The notes below the pieces were generated by a model. It worked only from the letters and a program-made list of their open reading frames with translations, was not told the DNA's origin and made no database searches. Shown piece after piece: positions 57,057 to 64,000 of a stretch of 64,000 nucleotides of DNA; the stretch's first letter is position 1, and each line of letters opens with the position of its first letter. The position numbers and the translations under genes were made by a program. Source of the stretch: Bin5 sp965218625 (lineage in GTDB: Bacteria; Chloroflexota; Anaerolineae; Caldilineales; Caldilineaceae); contig CBDCLG010000015.1 of the NCBI GenBank assembly GCA_965218625.1, forward strand, positions 462,850 to 526,849, written 5' to 3'.

Positions 57057-57609
57057 CTAGGCTCCCTCGCCCCTCTTCTGATCATAGATGCGGAACCCTC
57101 GTCTACGGTAGTTTGGCAGAGCCGCCTGATGATCGTTGGTACAGGTGTGGACCCACACGCGCTGCGGGCCGAGCGCCCAGGCGCGGCGGACCGCCTCAGT
57201 CAGGAGCGCGCCCCCGATGCCCCGGCCAATAAAGGGAGGCAGAACTCCGAAATATACCAGCTCGACCGCGTCGGCCGGTGCCTGTTCCCCGTCCTCCTGC
57301 CCATTGCGCGCGGCGCGCTGCCGTCTCCAACTCAAAATAGCCCGCCGGCGTCTCCCGGACGTAGCCTATCCACGTCTGCATTCCGGGCCGCGCCAGCCAC
57401 GCCAGCCACTCCTCCTCGCTCCATCGCAGCCGGTCGGTCCACGAGTGCGCGCGCCCGACCTCAGAGTAGAAGAAACGGTTCAGCGCAGGAAAGGCAAGCT
57501 CCGCCCTGCGGACGGAGAAAGGCTCCGCGGGCGGACGCGCCGGCCGCAACTGCTCCGGGCCGGTCATCTCCAGGTAGTAAGTGATAAGTTCGTCTGCGGC
57601 AGAGTCCAT
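57057..57609 (-). pseudogene. GNAT N-acetyltransferase, frameshifted
   Basis: The 5' part reads FYSEVGRAHSWTDRLRWSEEEW and WIGYVRETPAGYFELET. Near 57320 the frame shifts and continues as ELVYFGVLPPFIGRGIGGALL, the acetyl-CoA motif, then RVWVHTCTNDHQAALPNYRRRGFRIYD, a standard GNAT end. One single-base indel restores about 183 residues. Start ATG 57609 is 10 bp after the xdh-type gene. As written, no full acetyltransferase is made. Confidence 0.8.
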
Positions 57610-57618
57610 ATTCGGGTC

Positions 57619-59071
57619 CTACGCGCGTTTGTCTGTTGATTCCCCGGCGGCCACGACCGCGTCGAGGATCTTGCGATAGCCGGTGCAGCGGCACAAATTG
57701 CCCGTCAACGCCTCCTGCGCCTCGGAACGGGTGGGGCTGGGGCGTTCCGCAAGCAGCGCAGCCGCAGACATGACGAAGCCCGGCGTACAGTAACCGCACT
57801 GGACCCCACCGCTCTCTATCAGAGCCTGCTGCACGCCGTGCAGGAGCGAGTCGGACGCGGCCAACCCCTCGACGGTGACCAGCTCGCTGCCCCGCGCCCC
57901 GCTCCGCCGGCACCAGGCAGGCCATCACCGCCATGCCGTCCAGATAGACGGTGCACGCGCCGCACTCGCCCTCCGCGCAGCCCTCCTTGACACCCAAGAA
58001 ACCGGCCGCACGCAGACTGTCCAGCAGCGTCATCCCGCCGGCAAGCTCGACGCCGACGCCATTGACCGTTGCCCGCAAAGGAGAAGAAGGGTCGAATTGC
58101 CGCTCACCCTCTGCCCGCGTAACCGGCCAGCGTCCCTCCGTGTCGCCCCACAGCGTCACCGGCTCGTCGAGCCAGCCCTCCCGCGCGCGCCCGTCGCGCA
58201 GCTGGCGCAGCAGGCGGGCGACGAGCGTCCCGGCCATCGCCAGGCGATAGGCCGCGCTGCCGCGTATGTCGTCAATCGGCCGCGCCTGCATCGCAGCCAA
58301 ACGCGCCGCCTCCGCCACCGTCTCCTCGGTCAATGTCCGGCCCACCAGGTACGCCTCGGCCTCGGGCGCACGAACGACCGTCGGCGCCACCGCGCCGAGA
58401 GCAATCGCCGCGTCGGTAATCTCCGCCGACTGCCAGTCGCTGCTACCGTCTGCGACCGCCAGCGAACCGGCGACGCTGAGAACGCTGATCGCCTGTGCCC
58501 GGCGCAACCCCAACTTGATGAAGTTGCCCCGCCGCGCAGCGTCGGACAGCGGAATCGAGACACGCGTGAGCATCTCATCGTCAGCCAAATCGACCTGCCG
58601 CACGCCGCGAAAGAACTGCGCCAGCGGCACCGTGCGGCCGCCCCGTTCTGCGCTCTCAATGCGAACGTTTGCATCCAACGCCAGCAGCGGCACGATCGTG
58701 TCGTTGGCCGGGCTGGCCGTGACAAGATTGCCGGCAATGGTGGCGCGGTTGCGTATCTGCGGTGCGCCCACCTCCCAGCCGGCACGCGCCAGCGGAAACG
58801 CGCGCTCGACGATCAACGAACTGCGCACGCACTGGTTATGGGTCACGAGAGGGCCAAGATGCAGGGCGCCTTCCTCTTCCCAAATCTCGGCCATGCCCGG
58901 GATGCGCGTCAGGTCGATCAGGCCCAATTTGGCGCTTTCCGGACTCTCGTCGCGCGCCAGATCGATCAGAAGGTCGGTGCCGCCGGCGATGAACCGGCCG
59001 GACGCGCCGTGTTCAGCTTTCAACTGGAGGGCTTCAGCCAGCGTATTGGGAGATGCGTAGAAACGATACAT
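57619..59071 (-). pseudogene. Fused FAD-binding and [2Fe-2S] subunits of a molybdenum hydroxylase, frameshifted
   Basis: The N-terminal about 290 residues are the FAD (CoxM/XdhB-type) domain: RFIAGGTDLLIDLARDE and RNRATIAGNLVTASPANDT. It continues in frame into a ferredoxin-like domain (KEGCAEGECGACTVYLDG, three Cys of the plant-type cluster). Near 57895 one extra base shifts the frame. The second cluster domain follows in another frame: VQCGYCTPGFVMSAAALL and LTGNLCRCTGYRKILDAVVAA, ending at 57619. Restored, it would be a natural FAD plus Fe-S fusion of about 483 aa partnering the subunit at 54067. Confidence 0.85.
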
Positions 59072-59217
59072 GTAATCTACAGGTTTTCAATGCTTGGCGG
59101 CAGTCTCAACGAAGCAGCCAACGCCTACGAAATACCGGAAGTAGAATCGACCGCTGCCGAATCCCGAGTTCCGAAATCCTGCCAGCGGCCTTTTGGGGAG
59201 AACCGCTCCCCTTACAA

Positions 59218-59247
59218 CTAGCCACTAGCCACTGACCACTAGCCACT
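59218..59247. repeat. 7-bp tandem array, CTAGCCA x4 (one unit CTGACCA)
   Basis: Four 7-bp units lie between the start of the xdh-type gene and the end of the LLM gene, both on the minus strand. The reverse complement is AGTGGCT, one base from the AGTGGAT unit of the array at 844. Confidence 0.85.
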
Positions 59248-59251
59248 GCAG

Positions 59252-60264
59252 TTAGAATCCACCCGCAAATGTATCGATCATCAGCTTTACATCGCCCAGG
59301 GGATAGAGGATTGGACAGGTGGCGCCGTTGTCCATATACCCCCGCACCTTCTTCTTCACGTCATCCGGCGTGCCGCTGGCAGTGATGCGGATTACGAGCT
59401 CGTCAGGCACAAGCGGCATCGCCTGCCGAACCTGCTCCCTGGTCGCCGGCCAGCCCAGAATCGTCTGAATCTGCTCGACGACCTCCGGTTTGACGCCGCT
59501 GGCCTGGGCGATGTGCGGCTGCTGGCCCAGGTATTGGGTCAGCAGTTCACGCGCGCCGTCGAGTGCCGTCTGCTGGTCTTCATGTACGGAGCAGACGATC
59601 AGCTGCGGGCGGTCGATGTCGTCCAGGCTGCGGCCGGCCCGTCTCGCGCCCACCGCCAGCCGGTCCAGCGCCATATGGTTGTATTCCGGCGGCACGCAAT
59701 AGTTCAGCACCGCGCCGTCGGCGATCTCCCCGGTCAGCTCCATCATCTTCGGCCCCGTCGCGCCGATCATGATCGGCACGTTGCGCGGTTTCTGGCGACC
59801 ATGTACGACGTCCAGCTCGACGCCATGCACCTGGTGAAACTCGCCTTCAAAACTTACGTTCTCCATCGCCAGCAGCCGGCGCAGGACCTCAACCGTTTCA
59901 CGCATCGCTTTCAGCGGCCGGCGGCGGTCAATGCCCACATTTTTCGCCAGCGGATCCCACCACGCGCCGATGCCGCAGATGACCCGGTCCGGCGCAAGAT
60001 CATCAAGCGTCAGGAAGGTTGCCGCCAGCAGACCGATGTTGCGCGTCCAGTTATTGATTACACCCGAGCCGATCTGAACGCGCTCGGTAACGGCGGCGAA
60101 GGCGGCCATCGGCACAATCGCATCGCGCACCAGGCGGCTCTCCGCCTGCCAGACCGCCTCGAATCCCCTTTCTTCCGCGTAGCGAGCGTGCGCCATTCCC
60201 TCGCGGATCGGGGTGTTTATCCTGCAGATAGAGAGCGACGCGTGTGTGCTTTGGGGAAAGTCAT
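59252..60264 (-). CDS. LLM-class (luciferase-like) F420-dependent-type oxidoreductase, 5' end frameshifted
   Basis: The long frame (usable from ATG 60196, 314 aa) shows MAHARYAEERGFEAVWQAESRLVRDA, GSGVINNWTRN and CGIGAWWDPLA, matching F420-dependent TIM-barrel oxidoreductases. It lacks the first beta strand. That strand is present just upstream but out of frame. After AGGAG and ATG 60264 come MTFPKAHT, then VALYLQDKHP in a second frame, then IREGMAHA in the third. Two single-base indels near 60239 and 60209 would restore about 336 aa. It diverges from the F420 biosynthesis genes, which supports F420 use. Confidence 0.85.
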
Positions 60265-60595
60265 GAAAACTCCTGAATCAATAGGTATTGCGAATGATAA
60301 ACCCCGACATTTCGTTGCCCGGGCGCGGCGTCCACTAATGATCGCTCACGGCCTTTGCCTAAATTGTACACTTGTCGGAAAGTAGCGTCAAAGATGCACA
60401 AATCCGCAGGATTGACAGTGCGATTTCCGGTGTAAAGCGCTACATAGGCAGGAGATTCAAAATTGGAGAATCGTCGATTCGCCGTCGCCCAATACAGGAG
60501 GCGCGCAGGAGCCGGAAACCTGCCCCTTCCCGGACCAAGCCCCGCAACACGCAACCTGTTTCTGCTCGCGGCAGTCCGTGCTATAATGCCGGGCC
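60265..60595. promoter_or_regulatory. Divergent intergenic region with a -10 box for a possibly leaderless nitroreductase mRNA
   Basis: About 330 bp between the LLM gene and the F420 genes. TATAAT at 60582-60587 ends only 8 bases before the ATG at 60596, so a transcript from it would begin at or next to the start codon; the -35 (TTTCTG at 60559-60564) is weak. No ribosome site precedes the ATG. No gene lies inside. Confidence 0.5.
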
Positions 60596-61349
60596 ATGCA
60601 GAAGCGGCAGCGTAGCGCAAGTGAATCCGGCCCATTCGGCGACGAAGTCAACGGTTGGCGGCATCCCGATCGGAGCGACCGGCTTGGCGACGCAAACAGC
60701 CACGCGCCGCAACGCGTCACCGACGAGTGGTTTTGGGCGCTCATCCGCGGGCGCCGATCTGTACGCCGCTACCGGTCCGACCCCATTGCGCGCCCGCTGC
60801 TGGAAGGGTTGTTGACTGCCGCTGTCTGGGCCCCTTCAGCCCATAACCGCCAGCCGTGGCGCTTTTGCGTTGTCACCGCCCAAGCGGCTAAAGACGACCT
60901 GAGCGACCGTATGGGCAGGCGTTGGCGCGCGGACCTGGGCGCGGACGGCGTTGACGCGGCGGTAATCGAGCGGCGCGTCCGCATCAGCCACACCCGCATC
61001 TCCGGCGCGGCTGCGCTGGTGGCGGTCTCCGTCTCCTTGGAGGAGATGGACGATTACCCCGACCGTCAACGACAGGAAGCTGAATGGATGATGGCCGTGC
61101 AGAGTACGGCCCTGGCCTGTCAGAACCTGCTGCTGGCAGCGCAACAGTTCGGTCTGGCCCGCCTGCTGGATGTGCGCGCCGCTGTTCGTGCCCGACCTGG
61201 TGCGGCATTCGCTCGACCTGCCCGAAAGTTGGCATCCCCAGGCGCTGATTACGCTCGGCTACGCGGCGGAAGAACCGGGCGTCAAGCCAGCGGGGAAAAA
61301 GGACAGGGCGCAGAGGCTTCCCCTGGCTGACCGGGTGTTGTGGCGCTGA
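60596..61349 (+). pseudogene. Nitroreductase-family protein of the F420 cluster (FbiB C-terminal-like), frameshifted
   Basis: RGRRSVRRYRSDPIARPLLEGLLTAAVWAPSAHNRQPWRF is the classic nitroreductase FMN-binding start. The frame shifts near 61160, after AAQQFGLA. The true continuation is CWMCAPLFVPDLVRHSLDL, LPESWHPQALITLGYAAE and a stop at 61349. The WMCAPLF and HPQALITLGYAAE blocks are those of the nitroreductase domain that bacterial FbiB uses to reduce dehydro-F420. Here it stands alone without the gamma-glutamyl ligase half. One indel restores about 250 aa. Confidence 0.82.
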
Positions 61350-61396
61350 ACAGGAAACTGCGCATCGTGCAAAGCGAAAAGCAGATGTAGGATTCA

Positions 61397-62365
61397 ATGG
61401 CGGCGAAATCGGAGAGTCCCGCGCGGGTCGTGGCCCTGGCTGGTGGTGTCGGCGGCGCCAAACTCGCGATTGGTTTGCAGGCGGCCTTGCCCCGGGGCGC
61501 GCTGACGGTCATCGTCAACACGGGAGACGATTTCGAGCACTGGGGATTGACCATTTGCCCGGACATCGACACCGTCTTGTACGGGCTGGCAGGCGTCAAC
61601 AATCCGCAGACAGGTTGGGGGCGCGACAACGAAACCTGGAATGTTCTGACTGAGATGAAGCGCTTGGGCGGCGAGAGCTGGTTCCGGCTGGGCGACAAGG
61701 ACCTCGCGCTACATTTTCTCCGCAGCTACGGGCTGGCTGCGGGCGCAAACCTCACCGAAATCACCGACCGGCTGCGACGAACTTTCGACGTGCCCTCCCG
61801 GATTTTGCCGATGTGCAACGAACCGGTGCGTACGCTCGTACATACAGATGAGGGCAACCTCCCGTTTCAGGACTACTTCATGCGGCGGCGCTGCGAACCG
61901 GTATTTCTGGGCTTGACCTTTGTCGGCGCGGAAAAAGCGAAGCTGACGACGGACATAGCAGTGGCGCTGCAGACCGCCGCACAGGTTATCATCTGTCCCA
62001 GCAACCCCTACCTGAGCGTGGACCCAATCCTGTCGGTGCCCGGTTTGGGCGATCTGATGCGAGATGTACGCGTGCCTGTGGTGGCCGTCAGCCCGATCGT
62101 CGGCGGGCGGACCCTGAAGGGACCGGCAGCCAAAATGATGCAGGAGATGGGCCGGTCAACAAGCCCGCTCACCGTCGCCGAACACTTGGGCGATCTGATC
62201 GACGGCTTCGTGATCGACGCGCGGGACAGCGCGCTCGCGCAGGCCGGGATGTTAAGCCTACCGACCCTGGCGACCGATACAGTTATGTCCGGTCTGCCGT
62301 CCAAACGGCGCCTGGCCGAGGAGGTTCTTCGCTTCAGCCGGTCACTCGTTGACGATGGCAAATGA
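61397..62365 (+). CDS. cofD: 2-phospho-L-lactate transferase (CofD/FbiA)
   Basis: Transfers the phospholactyl/phosphoenolpyruvyl moiety to the deazaflavin Fo in F420 synthesis. The 322-aa protein has VVALAGGVGGAKLAIGLQ, IVNTGDDFEHWGLTICPDIDTVLYGLAG, NETWNVL, WFRLGDKDLALH and ICPSNPYLSVDPILSVPG, all family signatures. AGGA lies 6 bases before ATG 61397. It is the only F420 biosynthesis gene here without a frameshift. Confidence 0.96.
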   Translation: MAAKSESPARVVALAGGVGGAKLAIGLQAALPRGALTVIVNTGDDFEHWGLTICPDIDTVLYGLAGVNNPQTGWGRDNETWNVLTEMKRLGGESWFRLGDKDLALHFLRSYGLAAGANLTEITDRLRRTFDVPSRILPMCNEPVRTLVHTDEGNLPFQDYFMRRRCEPVFLGLTFVGAEKAKLTTDIAVALQTAAQVIICPSNPYLSVDPILSVPGLGDLMRDVRVPVVAVSPIVGGRTLKGPAAKMMQEMGRSTSPLTVAEHLGDLIDGFVIDARDSALAQAGMLSLPTLATDTVMSGLPSKRRLAEEVLRFSRSLVDDGK

Positions 62366-62419
62366 CCTATCACCGTGTGCGATTCGCCGAATTCGAAACA
62401 CTGGATTCGAAACGCTGCC

Positions 62420-63065
62420 ATGAGCTTGTGGACAATCCTGCCGGTCAAGCCCTTCGGCGAGGGAAAGAGCCGCCTGGCCGGTCATCTTTCTCCACATAGA
62501 CGCCGCACACTCAACCGCGAGTTGCTCGCGCACACACTCGGCGCCGTCCGCCTGGCGCATGTCAAAGGCGAAGTCGTTGTCGTCAGCCGCGACAAAAACG
62601 CGCTTGAGGCCGCGGCGCGCGCGGGAAGCCATGCGCTGATCGAGCAGCCCCCCGATCCGCAACTGTCCACGAACGGCCCCCAGCAGCATGCCAAATCCAC
62701 TGAACTTCCACTCAACGCAGCCCTGACACAGGCTACCCGCTACGCTGTCGCACGCGGCGCGACCAGAATTCTGATCCTGCCGACCGACATACCCAACCTG
62801 ACAGCCGAAGATGTGCGGGCCGTGGCCTCGCCGCGCGGGGCCGGACCACAGATCATCATCGCCCCCAGCCGCGACGGCGGCACCAACGCGCTCTTTCCTG
62901 CAACCGGCCCAGGCGCTTCCTTTCGCCTTTGGCAAAGGAAGCTTTGCGCGCCACCAGCGCCTGGCCGAGGAAGCGGGCATCCCCGTACGCGTTGTCTCGT
63001 CCGCCTCACTGCTTTTCGACATCGACCTGCCCGAAGATTACGAAAGCGTAGTGCGCGCCGGCTAG
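62420..63065 (+). pseudogene. cofC: 2-phospholactate/phosphoenolpyruvate guanylyltransferase (CofC/FbiD), frameshifted
   Basis: Activates the three-carbon acid that CofD then uses. SLWTILPVKPFGEGKSRLAG is the nucleotidyltransferase start and ILILPTDIPNLTAEDV holds the metal-binding Asp pair. SRDGGTNALF is the family motif; right after it, near 62895, one extra T in the TTT run shifts the frame. The proper end (FLQPAQALPFAFGKGSFARH and FDIDLPEDYESVVRAG) lies in another frame to 63065. Restored length is about 214 aa. It starts 54 bp after cofD. Confidence 0.88.
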
Positions 63066-63626
63066 GAGAGCGCCTCCGACCCGCACGCGGCGCGGTAGCC
63101 GCAGGCTGCGCAGCGGGATGACTGGCGATGACTGCGGCGCACGTCGGGCGCGCCGCGCGCTTGGCGGATCGCGTCGGCCGTTTCGAGTACGCGGTCGCGC
63201 AGTTCGTCCGTGTAGGGGATGCGCAAAGTGTCGTCGGCGTAGCGAAGCAGACCATAGGGCGGCGCAGACCCGTAAATTGTCCTCGACGAGCAGACAATAG
63301 GTCGCCAGTTGCAGGACGTGGCTGGAATATGGCCGGCGCGGGCGGGCGCGACTCTTGACTTCCACGGGGACGACGAAGGTGTCGGCGCCCGCGCGCGTCT
63401 GCACCAGGTAATCGGGGCGCCCCACCAGCCCGTAGCGGCGGCTGCGCAGCGGGCGTTCCGTCGCCTGCCACGTTCCAACATCGCGGTAGAGCAACGCACC
63501 CGCGGGCAGGCCGCTGCGCCGGCGCTGGCCGCGTCCCAGCCACAACAGCAGCCCGCCGAGCAGCGTCAGCAGGAGTGCAACCGTCAAGGAGGAAGATGGG
63601 GAGAGGGAAAAGAGGAGAGAGGACAC
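63062..63626 (-). pseudogene. Cas4-like PD-(D/E)XK nuclease with N-terminal membrane helix, frameshifted
   Basis: An N-terminal hydrophobic helix (LTVALLLTLLGGLLLWLG) precedes a PD-(D/E)XK core: LVGRPDYLV and VVPVEVKSRARPRRPYSSHVLQLATYCLLVED. Near 63275 the frame shifts; the other frame continues PPYGLLRYADDTLRIPY, TDELRDRVLETADAI and ends CAACGYRAACGS, resembling the C-terminal Cys cluster of Cas4/Dna2-type proteins. A fourth Cys is not obvious. No cas gene or CRISPR array lies in the window. It overlaps the end of cofC by 4 bp, convergently. Confidence 0.72.
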
Positions 63627-63627
63627 T

Positions 63628-64000
63628 CTACTCCTCTGTTTCAGTTTCGTCCGTCCTGTTCTTGCAGAGGATGTCCCAGTTGCCGCGCTGACAGACCTCG
63701 TCCTTCTGGTTGAGCACCTCCATCTTGAAGGTGACCACGCCTCCGCCCATGCGCCGCATCTCCTTCTTCTCGCGCACGGTCGCGCGCAGGCGCACGGTGT
63801 CCCCGATCAGAACGGGTCGCCGAAACTGCCATTCCAGCTGCATGAAGGCCTGGACTGTGCCCTCCATAAAGCCCATGCGCACTGCCAATCCGCTAGCGAT
63901 ACTTAGCACGAGCAACCCGTGCGCCACGCGCTCGCCGAACATCTGCGCCTGGCTGTAGTGCGCGTCGGTGTGGATGCGGTCCAGTCGCCGGAGAGCGCGG
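63628..64000 (-). CDS. MaoC-like hydratase, 5' truncated by the window edge
   Basis: The visible 123 codons begin mid-protein with RRLDRIHTDAHYSQAQMFGERVAHGLLVLSIASGL. This holds the hydratase motif (Asp then IHTD His) and the MFG-x-x-x-AHG block of MaoC/(R)-hydratase hot-dog proteins. VLIGDTVRLRATVREKKEM is the typical later strand pair. The frame is open to the right edge, so the gene starts outside the window. Likely an enoyl-CoA or mesaconyl-CoA-type hydratase; substrate unknown. It ends 2 bp from the nuclease start. Confidence 0.9.
   Translation of the reverse strand, partial: RALRRLDRIHTDAHYSQAQMFGERVAHGLLVLSIASGLAVRMGFMEGTVQAFMQLEWQFRRPVLIGDTVRLRATVREKKEMRRMGGGVVTFKMEVLNQKDEVCQRGNWDILCKNRTDETETEE

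Noticed and set aside
60209..62900. Programmed frameshifting in the F420 genes
   Set aside because: The shift sites differ from each other, lack a common slippery heptamer with a downstream structure, and affect genes whose homologues are not frameshifted.

Overview
The window is GC-rich bacterial DNA, most likely from an uncultured Chloroflexota (Caldilineales/Anaerolineae-like). That placement is inferred from an F420 biosynthesis cluster with an F420-type luciferase-like oxidoreductase, xanthine-dehydrogenase-family genes, a SAM-I riboswitch, secreted proteins made of PQQ-like beta-propellers, and intergenic DNA with a 7-bp period. No rRNA, tRNA, CRISPR array or intact transposase was seen.

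Layout. 0-3.2 kb: end of a PLP aminotransferase, a 7-bp tandem array, pdxA (minus) and a Gfo/Idh/MocA oxidoreductase. 3.2-23.3 kb: a head-to-tail array of secreted or lipid-anchored beta-propeller proteins built from about 40-residue blades. I count six loci carrying about 4, 6, 2, 2, 1 and 1 eight-bladed modules, with one unrelated lipoprotein among them. Three of the six loci are damaged: one has about ten frameshifts in 0.8 kb, one has a single in-frame TAG, and one is frameshifted just after its lipobox.

23.3-40 kb is mostly housekeeping: an SDR oxidoreductase, psuG, ftsH, an unassigned HAD-like protein, the lysC-hom-asd operon under a readable SAM-I riboswitch/terminator, an RHS remnant, a PIN toxin-antitoxin pair, a deoxyribosyltransferase-like protein, carB, a queuosine-precursor-type transporter, dcd and an amidohydrolase. 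40-47.6 kb: a 2-hydroxyacid dehydrogenase, then a five-gene envelope cluster (DUF2207 protein, zinc-ribbon membrane protein, helical protein, SPFH protein with a C-terminal excisionase-like HTH, small membrane protein), then a glutamine-synthetase-family enzyme. 47.6-49.9 kb is AT-richer and looks acquired: a 65-aa protein and a ClpP/SppA-fold SDH proteinase between near-identical 21-bp direct repeats.

49.9-64 kb: a nitrilase-family amidase, a VOC protein, a GH4 glycosidase, and a minus-strand operon (FAD/Fe-S subunit fusion, GNAT, acyltransferase, molybdenum subunit, polytopic membrane protein). Then come an LLM oxidoreductase and the F420 genes (nitroreductase, cofD, cofC), a Cas4-like nuclease and a MaoC-type hydratase running off the end. 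Single-base frameshifts are unusually common from 57 to 63.3 kb, so this stretch is either decaying or of lower sequence quality.

A recurring theme is heptamer-periodic DNA: tandem arrays at 0.84, 50.7 and 59.2 kb, and short heptamer leaders ending at the start codons of psuG, carB and the HAD-like gene.
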